Source of the DNA: Vreelandella sedimenti
Lineage (GTDB): Bacteria; Pseudomonadota; Gammaproteobacteria; Pseudomonadales; Halomonadaceae
NCBI RefSeq assembly: GCF_013416325.1
Contig: NZ_JACCGK010000006.1
Location: 186,001-250,000 of the forward strand
Length of the DNA stretch: 64,000 nucleotides
Direction: 5' to 3'
Positions 43,293-52,700 of this stretch are shown piece after piece. Made by a program: the position numbers and the translations under genes. A model generated the notes under the pieces. It was not told the DNA's origin. It saw nothing but the letters and a program-made list of their open reading frames with translations, and did no database searches. Position 1 is the first letter of the stretch. Each line of letters begins with the position of its first letter.

Positions 43293-44293
43293 TGGCCAGC
43301 TATCTTGCGTCGTGCCAGATAGATAAAGAAGGGCGTGCCGATCAGCGCGGTCATCACTCCGACTGGGACCTCCTGGGGTGGCATTAAAAAGCGCGAGCCC
43401 AGATCGGCCAGCAGCAGCAAACAGGCACCCAATAGCGCGCAGGCCGGCAGCAGCCAGCGATGGTCGATGCCAAATATTCCCCGCGCCATGTGGGGCACAA
43501 TCAGGCCGACAAAACCGATCATGCCCGCCAGCGCCACGGAGCTACCCGCTAGCACAATCACAATTAAGCCCAGCAGTAGCTTGATGGTGGTGGCCTGCAT
43601 GCCGAGTCCAGTGACCATATCATCGTCCAGTAACAGCGCATTGACGTGACGTACCAGAAGTGCGCTGAGCAGCAGTGCTCCGCCGAAAAGCGGCAGTAAG
43701 GGCGTTACCAATGAAAGATCGCGTCCCGACACTGAGCCCGCCAGCCAGTAAAGCACGCTTTCAAAACTTTGCTGATCAATCACCAAAAGTCCTTGGCTAA
43801 ACGACACAAACATTGCCGTTACCGCAACGCCTGCCAGCACAACCCGTAGTGGGGAAAGCTCACCGTGGCGGCCGCGGCTAAGTACTACCACCAGTATGGC
43901 CGCAACGAGTGCCCCTAATAGCGCGGCCCATACGTAGTGAGCGGGGGTATGTAGCGGTAATAGCGAAACCGCAACCACCACAAAAAACATCGCGCCGGCG
44001 TTAATGCCCAAAATGCCCGGCGACGCCAGCGGGTTGCGCGTCAAGGTCTGCATCAGGGCGCCGGCAATCGCTAAGCTGGCGCCCACCAGAGCGGCAATCA
44101 CCGCACGGGGTAAGCGCTCAGTTAAAAGAATGATGTGGGAGATGTTGGTAGGATCGTAATGGGCGAGCGAGCCGTACAGAGAGGAGAGGGCGATCTCAGT
44201 TGTGCCTAACATCACGCTGGCGAAAAAGGCGCCTAGTGCCACCAGCACGCCAAGTAGCAGGCCAATACTTTTTGCGGCAGTACTGTTTAGCAT
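43289..44293 (-). CDS. FecCD-family iron-siderophore permease, first
   Basis: A 334-residue permease starting at MLNSTAAKSIG (44293), where GGGGAG provides a ribosome site; a longer frame to 44332 is not used. Motifs: ERLPRAVIAALVGASLAIAGALMQ, NPLASPGILGINAGAM, MIGFVGLIVPHMARGIFG and PVGVMTALIGTPFFIYL. Overlaps the binding protein stop by seven bases and the second permease start by four. Confidence 0.93.
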   Translation of the reverse strand: MLNSTAAKSIGLLLGVLVALGAFFASVMLGTTEIALSSLYGSLAHYDPTNISHIILLTERLPRAVIAALVGASLAIAGALMQTLTRNPLASPGILGINAGAMFFVVVAVSLLPLHTPAHYVWAALLGALVAAILVVVLSRGRHGELSPLRVVLAGVAVTAMFVSFSQGLLVIDQQSFESVLYWLAGSVSGRDLSLVTPLLPLFGGALLLSALLVRHVNALLLDDDMVTGLGMQATTIKLLLGLIVIVLAGSSVALAGMIGFVGLIVPHMARGIFGIDHRWLLPACALLGACLLLLADLGSRFLMPPQEVPVGVMTALIGTPFFIYLARRKIAGQ

Positions 44294-45267
44294 GAAGTAG
44301 GCTCCCCACGGCCACCGGCGTGAGGCAGGCAAGCCTGATGCGCCGCCGCTTCGGGTTGCAACAGCCCATAGTGGCTATACAGATCATCGAGCATGGCGTT
44401 GGCCGCCAGTATGCCGCCCCCCATCATCCAACTGACCGGATCAACTTCAAATACGCGCCCGCTCTGTACCGCTGACAGCTGTTGCCAGAGAGGGTGGGAG
44501 GCCCAGTGTTGGTAATTATCTGCAATAGCAGGGTCATCGGGTTCAAGCAGAATAAAGAGGGCATCGGCATCCAGCATCGGAATGTTTTCGGTACTGGAAA
44601 GCTTCATTCCCCAACTCTGGCTTTGCAGTGTCTCCGGCTGAGCAAAGCCCAGCTCATCAAGAATCGCGCCCGCAAAGCCACTGGTATAGATACGCACGTG
44701 GTCGCTTTTAAACCGTACCACGGCCACTTTTTGCGGCCATTCGCTGCTCAACTTGGCGGCGATCTGCTGGCGAAAGTCGGCGACACGATCATCCCATTGC
44801 TCAAGCAGCTCATTTGCCTGCGCTTCGCGGCCAGTGGCATTAGCCACCATCGTGAGCGTGGTTTTGAAGTTAAACACCGTAGGTGCTGATACCGTGGGGG
44901 CGATAGCGTTGAGTAGCGGCGCTATTCGCGCATGGCGAAAGTCGCTGGCAATCACGAGGTCTGGATCAAGCCAGGCGATCTTTTCCAGATTGGGTTGGGT
45001 TTCCAGCCCCACATGCTCGACGCTATCAAGCGCATCGCGCAGATAGCGGTACATGGGCTTTTCCAGCCAGGAATCGACTACGCCAATAGGCATTAGTCCA
45101 AGGGCGACTGCGCTGTCGGTAGCCCCCTGGTAAAGCGTCACAATGTGTGGTGATTCCGGTGGGCTGCTCGGCGTGTTAGCGGCTGCCGTTAAGGGCATTA
45201 GCGCCGCCTGCGTTAACAGCAACACACTCATAAAAACCTTCTTGCGATGAGTGAGTGCTTTTAACAT
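44287..45267 (-). CDS. Iron-siderophore ABC transporter binding protein (FecB-like)
   Basis: A 326-residue periplasmic protein from the ATG at 45267 with AAAGTGA before it; an upstream GTG at 45276 is possible. Signal peptide about 1-30 (FMSVLLLTQAALMPLTAAA). Class III binding protein fold: IGVVDSWLEKPMYRYL, EKIAWLDPDLVIASDF, and WGMKLSSTENIPMLDADALFI. First gene of the leftward importer operon, with both permeases overlapping behind it. An AATGC/GCATT inverted repeat lies about 60 bp upstream. Confidence 0.9.
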   Translation of the reverse strand: MLKALTHRKKVFMSVLLLTQAALMPLTAAANTPSSPPESPHIVTLYQGATDSAVALGLMPIGVVDSWLEKPMYRYLRDALDSVEHVGLETQPNLEKIAWLDPDLVIASDFRHARIAPLLNAIAPTVSAPTVFNFKTTLTMVANATGREAQANELLEQWDDRVADFRQQIAAKLSSEWPQKVAVVRFKSDHVRIYTSGFAGAILDELGFAQPETLQSQSWGMKLSSTENIPMLDADALFILLEPDDPAIADNYQHWASHPLWQQLSAVQSGRVFEVDPVSWMMGGGILAANAMLDDLYSHYGLLQPEAAAHQACLPHAGGRGEPTSC

Positions 45268-45327
45268 TAATGTCACTTTACGATTGGCTCGGAGTTAAGA
45301 GCCAGGATGATGGCATGACGTAAAAGT

Positions 45328-45342
45328 TAATGCAAAGCATTA
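45328..45342. promoter_or_regulatory. Inverted repeat before the iron binding protein gene, weak Fur-like
   Basis: TAATGC-AAA-GCATTA, perfect 6-bp arms, overlaps the azlD stop codon and precedes the binding protein gene. Its outer bases fit AATGATAATCATTA but the centre does not. Confidence 0.4.
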
Positions 45343-45675
45343 CCAAATGAAGGCCGCGACCTCTACTATCCCAAATACCGCGACCCCGGCCGCTACCGGC
45401 CAGCCCAGTGAGCGTACCCGCGACCACACCAGCAGCGTGACGGAAAGCCCGATGGCGGTGGCGATCCAGGATACAGCGCTTGGGTTAACCGGCACAATGG
45501 ACACCCCCAGCACGGCAGCAATCATCAGCGGGCCGAGAATACCCAGCCACTGGGGCATGTTATTAAGGCCGCTTTCGCTGTTGAGGCGGCGTTGCATCCA
45601 TAAAAATGGCACTACCCTCATCAGCAACGTGCCAATGGCAGAAACCGCTACCGCTATCCAAAGAGCAGTGCTCAT
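45340..45675 (-). CDS. azlD: AzlD-family amino acid exporter subunit, second copy
   Basis: A 111-residue membrane protein from MSTALWIAVAVSAIGTLLMR at 45675, which overlaps the azlC stop in ATGA; the longer frame to 45798 is a shadow of azlC. It has three or four spans and RVVPFLWMQRR, an AzlD-type loop. With the AzlC next to it, it forms a two-subunit exporter distinct in sequence from the pair at 14.5 kb. Confidence 0.85.
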   Translation of the reverse strand: MSTALWIAVAVSAIGTLLMRVVPFLWMQRRLNSESGLNNMPQWLGILGPLMIAAVLGVSIVPVNPSAVSWIATAIGLSVTLLVWSRVRSLGWPVAAGVAVFGIVEVAAFIW

Positions 45676-46412
45676 GATGCACGCCTCCTGTTGGTGGCGA
45701 ATCTTTTTGTATAGAACTGCATGGAGTAGAAGCACAGCGCGCCGCAGGCGGCGGCTAGGGGAATCGCCACGTTGCTCCAGCCGAACAAGGCCAAACACAG
45801 TGCCGCTAAAATGGTGCAGCCCATGGCGACTGCCCAGCGCTTGTCGGTAAAGCGCGGCGCCACCATGGTCAAAAACAGCGCGGGCAGCGCAAAGGGCATA
45901 ATCTCACCCAGCAGTGGCCAACGGGCGGTAAAGGCCTCACCGGCGGTAGCACCCACCGCGGTGCCAATTATCCAGGCACCCCAGGCCAACAACGATGCAC
46001 CAACAAACCAACTAAAACGCTTTACCTCAGGCAGTTGGGGCAGCCGGGTTAGGGCCAGTGCAAACACCTGGTCGGTGAGGCCGTGCATTAGCCAGGGCCA
46101 GTGGCGGCTGCGCGGCAGTAACGCCGCCAGGTTAGGGCCGTACACCACATGGCGCACGTTAATCAGCAGCGTCATCGCTATCACCAGCCACAGCGGGGCG
46201 CCGGTGGCGATCATACCGACAAATAGAAATTGCGAAGCACCGGCGTAAATCAGCGCTGAAATAGCCGTGGCCTCCAGCGTGCTGAAGCCGGCCTGGGTGG
46301 CGACTAAGCCAAATGACAGCGCCACGGGAATGTAGCCGCCCAGTAGTGGGATGGCTTCTCGCACACCCTGCAGCGCGCTACGAACGGGATAGTGGCTGGC
46401 AGCTTGGCTCAT
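45672..46412 (-). CDS. azlC: AzlC-family amino acid exporter, second copy
   Basis: A 246-residue permease: IPLLGGYIPVALSFGLVATQAGFS, IYAGASQFLFVGMIATG and NVRHVVYGPNLAALLPR are characteristic of AzlC. It overlaps both neighbours by four bases, giving a tight regulator-azlC-azlD operon. Which amino acid it exports is not evident; control by a cupin-XRE protein is common for such exporters. Confidence 0.9.
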   Translation of the reverse strand: MSQAASHYPVRSALQGVREAIPLLGGYIPVALSFGLVATQAGFSTLEATAISALIYAGASQFLFVGMIATGAPLWLVIAMTLLINVRHVVYGPNLAALLPRSRHWPWLMHGLTDQVFALALTRLPQLPEVKRFSWFVGASLLAWGAWIIGTAVGATAGEAFTARWPLLGEIMPFALPALFLTMVAPRFTDKRWAVAMGCTILAALCLALFGWSNVAIPLAAACGALCFYSMQFYTKRFATNRRRAS

Positions 46413-46939
46413 GGTGTTTGGCCTTCCAAACCATAGGTGATGGTCATCATCAAAGTGGCCTCCGCTGCGTGGGTACGGTAAAGGTGCGGTTGGTCGGCGG
46501 CGAAGGTGATGGCCTCTCCCGGTGTCAGTACCGTGGTTGCCCCTTCGGGCCCTGCTTCCAGACAGCCGCTAATCAGCGTGAGCGATTCACGGGTGCCAGG
46601 TGTATGGGCTTCAGCATGGCGCAATGTATGCGGTGCGCAGCGCATCCAGTAGGCGTCCACTTGGGGGGAATCCTTGCCTTGATCGATTAAACGCACCTGT
46701 ACGCCATCTTCACCCAGCGGCACGCTGATGGGCGCCACCAGGGTGCCGAAGGGCACATTGAGCTGCACCGCCAGCCGCCAAAGGGTATCCAGGGTCGGAT
46801 TGCCGTTGCCCTGTTCAAGGCGACATAGGTTGGATTTGGCAATCCCCGCCTCATTGGCTAACTGCGACAGCGACCAGCCCCGCTCAAGGCGAAGTGTTTG
46901 CAGGTGTTGGCCCAGCGTGTTGAGTGAGAGCTTATCCAT
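46409..46939 (-). CDS. XRE regulator with cupin sensor domain
   Basis: A 176-residue regulator. The helix-turn-helix lies at about 8-62 (LQTLRLERGWSLSQLANEAG; SNLCRLEQGNGNPTLDTLWRLA). The C-terminal cupin barrel (about 100-176) has HAEAHTPGTRESLTLISGCLE and FAADQPHLYRTH. It is first in the azlCD operon and faces a divergent MFS gene; a perfect 16-bp palindrome overlaps the promoter region 22 bp before its ATG. Autoregulation, and control of the MFS gene, are inferred. Confidence 0.9.
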   Translation of the reverse strand: MDKLSLNTLGQHLQTLRLERGWSLSQLANEAGIAKSNLCRLEQGNGNPTLDTLWRLAVQLNVPFGTLVAPISVPLGEDGVQVRLIDQGKDSPQVDAYWMRCAPHTLRHAEAHTPGTRESLTLISGCLEAGPEGATTVLTPGEAITFAADQPHLYRTHAAEATLMMTITYGLEGQTP

Positions 46940-46960
46940 TTTGTCATCTCGTGTTCCTTT

Positions 46961-46976
46961 TATAGAACGTTCTATA
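46961..46976. promoter_or_regulatory. Perfect 16-bp palindrome, probable operator of the cupin-XRE regulator
   Basis: TATAGAACGTTCTATA, followed five bases later by a further GAACG half. It lies between divergent genes, close to the regulator's start. Confidence 0.65.
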
Positions 46977-47068
46977 TAAAGAACGCTAGCCTGTCAATGA
47001 TTGTGGCAAGCGCTTTCAGTGGCACTCTTTATGCATGACCTTTAGGTTGGCTGCTGCGAGGAAGCGCA

Positions 47069-48373
47069 ATGCGATCATTGGCAATGCTCAAACCGGTTAA
47101 ATCGATCCTATACAGCGTGGCGTTACTGCTGCTGGGTAACGGCTTACTGAATACGCTGCTAACCCTGCGTGGTACGGGGGAGGGCTTTTCCAGCGCAGTG
47201 CTGGGGATGATTATGTCCGGCTACTTTGTTGGTTTCATCTGCGGCACCTGGGTGAGCGGACGCTTAATTCGGCGCATGGGGCATATCCGTACCTTTGGCT
47301 TCTGCGCCTCTATTTGTGCATCGGTGGCGCTACTGCACCTGGTGTTTATCAGCCCCTGGGTATGGCTACCGTTGCGGGTGATCTATGGGCTTTCGTTTAT
47401 CACTTTAGTGACCGTGATAGAGAGCTGGCTGAATAGCCAAGCCGCCAGCCATGAGCGGGGACGTATTTTTGCGGTATACATGGTGGTTAACTTAGGCGCT
47501 CTGGCCACGGCCCAGCAGTTGCTGCGGCTCTCTTCACCCGACGGGTTTTTACTCTTTGTGGTGATCGCCATTTTGATCAGTTGGGCGCTGCTACCCATCA
47601 CCATGACCCGTCGTGTGCAGCCCAAAATACCTGAGCGGCCCAAAAGTAGCCTGCGCGCGTTGTTAGGCTTTGCGCCCTTGGCGGTGGCTTCCGCCGCGTT
47701 GTCGGGGCTTGCCATGGGCGCGTTCTGGTCGATGACCCCGGTCTACGCCACTCAACTGGGGTTTGATATTGGCGGGGTCGGGTTGGTGATGAGCGTGGCG
47801 ATTATTGGAGGGGCGCTGCTGCAGATTCCCATCGGGCGCTTCTCCGATAAACACGACCGCCCCAAGGTCATGATCTGGGTGGTGCTGCTTGCGGCCTTGA
47901 TAGCAGCGGCCATGCCTTTTGCGCCTAGCCACGAGGTGCTGCTGGGGCTCTATTTTATCTGGGGTGGCTTGGCATTTTCGCTCTATCCGCTAGCCGTGGC
48001 GCAGTTAATTGACCAGCTTCACCCGGATGAAATTGTCTCCGGCTCGGCGGATATGCTGGTAATGCACGGCGCGGGCTGTGCCGTGGCGCCGATAGCGGCG
48101 GGGGCACTGATGAGCGCAGTGGGAGGTCATGGCTTGCCGCTCTATATTGCTTGCGTGTTTACCTTGCTGGGTATCTACGCCCTCTATCGCCGCCGCCGCG
48201 TCAGGGCAGTGGTCACTCATACCGCACACTTTGAGCCGATGGTGCAAAGTAGTGCAGAGGTGTTGGAAATGATCTTCGATGATACTCAGCGCGACTTATT
48301 TGATGACCCGAATTTTTATGAAGAGGATGAACGGGAGCGTTTGGCGGGGCTTGTTAAAATATCCACTCGTTAA
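47069..48373 (+). CDS. MFS transporter, YcaD-like
   Basis: A 434-residue major facilitator with twelve predicted spans. Seen: GLLNTLLTLRGTGEGFSSA, MSGYFVGFICGTWVSGRLIRRMGHIR (the loop 2-3 motif), ESWLNSQAASHERGRIFAVY and IGRFSDKHDRPKVM in the second half. This pattern is that of the YcaD group, whose substrates are poorly defined. GAGGAAG ribosome site. Divergent from the cupin-XRE/azlCD operon. The C-terminal about 60 residues are soluble and acidic. Confidence 0.88.
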   Translation: MRSLAMLKPVKSILYSVALLLLGNGLLNTLLTLRGTGEGFSSAVLGMIMSGYFVGFICGTWVSGRLIRRMGHIRTFGFCASICASVALLHLVFISPWVWLPLRVIYGLSFITLVTVIESWLNSQAASHERGRIFAVYMVVNLGALATAQQLLRLSSPDGFLLFVVIAILISWALLPITMTRRVQPKIPERPKSSLRALLGFAPLAVASAALSGLAMGAFWSMTPVYATQLGFDIGGVGLVMSVAIIGGALLQIPIGRFSDKHDRPKVMIWVVLLAALIAAAMPFAPSHEVLLGLYFIWGGLAFSLYPLAVAQLIDQLHPDEIVSGSADMLVMHGAGCAVAPIAAGALMSAVGGHGLPLYIACVFTLLGIYALYRRRRVRAVVTHTAHFEPMVQSSAEVLEMIFDDTQRDLFDDPNFYEEDERERLAGLVKISTR

Positions 48374-48384
48374 TGCGGGAAAGT

Positions 48385-48436
48385 ACTGGGGGCAAGCACT
48401 GGGGAAAAACACTGGGGGAAAGTGCTGAGGGAGCGG
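48385..48436. repeat. Four 13-bp tandem repeats between convergent genes
   Basis: Units start at 48385, 48398, 48411 and 48424: ACTGGGGGCAAGC, ACTGGGGAAAAAC, ACTGGGGGAAAGT and GCTGAGGGAGCGG. A GGCTG/CAGCC hairpin (48435-48451) follows and may end transcription. Confidence 0.65.
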
Positions 48437-48469
48437 CTGTTATAAGCAGCCACCCCCCAGGGTGAACGC

Positions 48470-49693
48470 TTAAGAGCGCTTCGCCTCTTGAGACTGGCAG
48501 GCGGCAGCAGTGAACAGCACATCGGTAGAGGAGTTGAGGGCGGTTTCGGTGGAGTCCTGTACCACGCTGATCACAAAGCCAATCGCCACCGCTTGCATGG
48601 CCACTTCCGTGGGAATACCGAACAGGTTGGCTGCCATGGGAATCAGCATGAGCGAACCGCCCGCCACGCCTGAAACGCCGCAGGCCGCCAGCGCTGAAAC
48701 CACGCAAAGTAGCAGCGCCGTGGGGAAGTCGACGCTAATGCCCAGCGTATGAGTGGTCGCCAGAGTGATGACGGTAATGGTGATGGCCGCACCGCACATA
48801 TTGATCGTCGCGCCTAGCGGAATGGAAATGGAGTAGGTGTCAGGGTCGAGCTTCAGGCGGCGGCAAAGCTCCAGGTTCACGGGGATATTCGCGGCCGAAC
48901 TGCGGGTAAAAAAGGCTGTAATTGCACTGCCGCGCAGGCATGTAAACACCAGGGGATAAGGGTTTTGCCGGGTGGTGAAGTAAACCAGCAGCGGGTTGCT
49001 AACCAGCGCGACAAACAGCATGCAGCCCACAATGACACCTAGCAATTGGGCGTAGTTGAGCAGTGCCTCAACGCCGGACTCTGCCAGTGTGCCTGCTACC
49101 AAACCAAAGATACCCAGCGGCGCTAAACGAATCACCAGTGTCACAATGCGTGTGATTGCTGCGGACAAATCGCTCAATGCTTGGCGGGTGGTCGCGCTGG
49201 CTTGGCGCAGCGTTAAACCCAGGCCGATAGCCCAGACCAAAATAGCGATAAAGTTAGCCTCCATCAGTGCACTAACCGGGTTGGCCACCGCATTCAACAG
49301 CAGGTCGCGTAGAACGCTAAAAATATCCCCGGGCGGGTTACCGTCAACTTGGCCTGCATTCAATGTCAGCTCGGTGGGAAACAAGAAGCTGGCTGCCACC
49401 GCAATGAGCGCGGCGATCAGCGTGCCCACCACATATAGCACCAGCACGGGACGAATGTGGGTGGGTTGGCCTTTTTGATGAGCAGAGATTGCTGCGGCTA
49501 CCAGTACAAACACCAAAATGGGCGCCACCGCCTGCAATGCGGCGATAAAAAGCTGGCCAAGCAGGGCCACGTCGCTTGCAATGCCCGGTGAAAACAGGGC
49601 GAGCACTACCCCAGCAACGATACCGATTAAAATCTGCGGGATAAGGCCCAGCCGAATAAGTGGCCGGAAAACGGTGCGGGCGGTGGCGATCAT
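48470..49693 (-). CDS. sstT: Serine/threonine:sodium symporter SstT
   Basis: A 407-residue inner membrane symporter of the dicarboxylate/amino acid:cation family. Seen: [39 protein letters not shown] with the serine-rich loop, [21 protein letters not shown] and [17 protein letters not shown] text ([19 protein letters not shown]), all typical of SstT. It imports L-serine and L-threonine with sodium. It lies 99 bp behind the cyclic glucan synthase gene on the same strand and converges with the MFS gene. Confidence 0.93.
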   Translation of the reverse strand: MIATARTVFRPLIRLGLIPQILIGIVAGVVLALFSPGIASDVALLGQLFIAALQAVAPILVFVLVAAAISAHQKGQPTHIRPVLVLYVVGTLIAALIAVAASFLFPTELTLNAGQVDGNPPGDIFSVLRDLLLNAVANPVSALMEANFIAILVWAIGLGLTLRQASATTRQALSDLSAAITRIVTLVIRLAPLGIFGLVAGTLAESGVEALLNYAQLLGVIVGCMLFVALVSNPLLVYFTTRQNPYPLVFTCLRGSAITAFFTRSSAANIPVNLELCRRLKLDPDTYSISIPLGATINMCGAAITITVITLATTHTLGISVDFPTALLLCVVSALAACGVSGVAGGSLMLIPMAANLFGIPTEVAMQAVAIGFVISVVQDSTETALNSSTDVLFTAAACQSQEAKRS

Positions 49694-49792
49694 TGCGCAA
49701 CTCTCAGGTAGTAAAAGGTGGGTGGCGTGGCGGCGTTTAGCCGCTAACGCGCCTGAAAGGGGCGGTATTCTATCAGCTACGACTTGCCTTCG

Positions 49793-52700
49793 TTACTTTT
49801 CAGCGACTGTGTTTGGCTTGACAAAGACCTCTAACTGGTGCTGTTTGCCATCCAGCGGAATGCGCACTTCACCTCGTTGACGCGTCAGTATTCGGCCATC
49901 GAGCTGTGAGCTGGGCGCTTTATCGGTGGTGATGACCTTAACCTTGTAGTGGGTGGCGGCAATGGTTAACGTTGCGCTAAAACCTGGCCAATCCTGAGGT
50001 AGACAGGGAGCAATCACCAGCCAGCCACCTTCTCGGCGAATGCCCAGAATGCCCTCCACCCCGGCGCGGTACATCCAGCCCGCTGAGCCTGTGTACCATG
50101 TCCAGCCGCCGCGTCCGGTATGAGGCGCAACCGAATAGACATCCGCGGCCAGCACATAGGGCTCTACGTGATAACGAGCGACCTCCTCGGCGGTGCGGGC
50201 ATGATTGATTGGGTTGAGGAGCGCAAAAAGCCCATGCGCTTTACTGCCCTCGCCGAGCTTGGCAAAGGCGAGAATTGCCCACATTGCGGCGTGGCTATAT
50301 TGCCCACCGTTCTCGCGCATGCCGGGCGGGTAGCCGCCGATATAGCCAGGATCGCGCTGGGGCTGATCGAAGGGGGGCCAGAACAGCAGTGCAAGTTGCT
50401 CATCGTGCCTGACCAGCTCGCGCTCCAGTGACGCCATGGCAAGGGCTGCGCGGAGGGGGGCTGCTGCTCCTGAGAGTACCGCCCAAGTCTGGGCAATCGA
50501 ATCAATTTGGCAGGCATCGCTCTCTTTGCTACCCAGCCAACTGCCGTCATCGAAGGTTGCCCGTCGGTACCACTGGCCGTCCCAGGCGTTGCTTTCCAGA
50601 GCAATACGCAGCGCAGTGATATGGGCGCGCCAACGCTCGGCGCGGGGAGTGTTCATTGTGGCTGAGTCCAGTGCGGTTGAGTCCTTAGCCGCTGAAGGCG
50701 CTTGCTTTTCGCGCTGTTGGGCAAAGGGCAGAAACAGCTCCAGGGTATGCACCAGCAGCCAGCCAAGCCACACACTTTCACCTTCGCCCGCTTCGCCAAC
50801 GCGGTTCATGCCATCGTTCCAATCACCGCCACCGATCAGCGGCAAGCCGTGCTCGCCGGAAAGCGATATGCTCTGATCCAAGCCTCGGGCGCAGTGCTCA
50901 AATAGCGAGGCGGTTTCCCCTGCGATCATCGGCTGAAAAAAACAGTCGTGCTCTTCAGGCGCTAATTCGGCCCCTTCCAGAAAGCTCACCGGCTCGTCGA
51001 GCACGGCGGCGTCGTGGGAGGTGGCGATATAGCGGGCGCAGGCATAGGCCAGCCATACCCGGTCATCGGAAATACGCGTACGCACACCTTGGCCGGAATG
51101 GGGCAGCCACCAGTGCTGGACATCGCCTTCGACAAACTGGCGTGAGGCGGCGCGCAGCAGGTGTTGGCGAGTGGTTTCGGGGCTGGTGAAGGTTAACGCC
51201 ATGCCATCCTGTAACTGGTCGCGGAAGCCATAGGCACCGCTGGCCTGGTAGAACCCGGAGCGTGCGGTAATTCGGCAGGCAATGGTTTGGTACATCAGCC
51301 AGCCGTTGAGCATGATGTCCATGGCGCGGTCAGGGGTGGTCACTTGTACCGCGTTAAGCTGCGTTTGCCAGTGCGCAGTAACCAGCGCGAGCTCCGCGTC
51401 AATATCCGCCTGGCGATACCGCGCGATCAGCGATTTGGCTTCAGTATTTGAGCTGCTCTGACCCATCAATACAACGATATCGACGCTTTCACCTGCCCCT
51501 AGCGTTACGCCGCGGTTAAGCGCGGCGCAAGGATCCAACCCCGCACCGTGGGCTCCAGAAAGCGGAGCGTGACTGCGCAGCCCCGCTGGCGCTGCCAGGC
51601 TACCGCCGTGGCCGATAAATTCGCAGCGGTCAGCCGTCCAGGAAGTTGGTTGGGTGCCGATATCCAGAAACGCTACCCGGCCAGGGAAATTCATATTCCA
51701 GGGATTCTCCACCAGCAGCGCGCCGCTATCGGCGTCTGGGTGCGAGATCAGAAAAGGCGCTGAGCCGCTGCGTGAAGTCCCCAGCACCCACTCGGCATAA
51801 GCCGTTACAGAGAGTTTGCGTGGCCGCCCGGAGTGATTGCTAAGGCGTAGCCGCGAAATTCTTAGCGGGGCCTCTAGCGGCACGAAGTGCAGCAGCTCCA
51901 GGGCGATCCCGTCCGCTTGATGCTCGAACTGGCTATAGCCGAAGCCGTGTCGTGCCAAGTAGCGGCCATGATCACGCAAAGGGCGGGCAGTAGCGGTGAA
52001 GAACGTCATCGTCTCTTCATCGCGGACATAGATCATATCGCCACTTGGATCCACCACGGGGTCGTTTGACCAGGCCGTGAGCTGGTTTTCGCGGCTGTTA
52101 TCCGCCCATACATAGCCTGCGCCTTCTGCTGATACCTGAAAGCCGAAGCCTGCATTGGCGACCACGTTGATCCACGGCGCTGGCGTTGAACTCCCTGCCT
52201 CAAGTACCGTCACGTACTCACGACCATCCTGAGCAAAGCCGCCCAGGCCATTAAAAAACTCAAGCACTGGGAGTGGCGTTTCGCTGGCATGGAGCGGGGT
52301 GTGCCTGGGTAGAGGACGTTTAATCAACGCTTGGGGCGGTGTTGTGGAGAGGCGTGTGGGCAGCGTCAAGGCTAATTGATTCGCTATGCTGCCGCGATGG
52401 GCCATTAATGCAACGCAGGCGATCGACTGAAGCTGCATTCGTACTTCCAAGCTCATCAGGTCGGCACGCAATGCAATCACGACGCCCTGAGCGAAATCCT
52501 TTTTAAGACGAGGCTGTGTTTGGCTGCTAAGCACCGCGGTTTCGATGGCCTGCTGCAGATCCTGAATATAGGAGGATGAGCGCTCATTGATAATCACCAC
52601 ATCCACGCCTAGCCGCTTCATGCGCCAATATTCGTGGGCGCGCAGCAGTTGGCGTACCTGGCCAATGTCATCAATGCTATCGATGCGCATCAGAATAATC

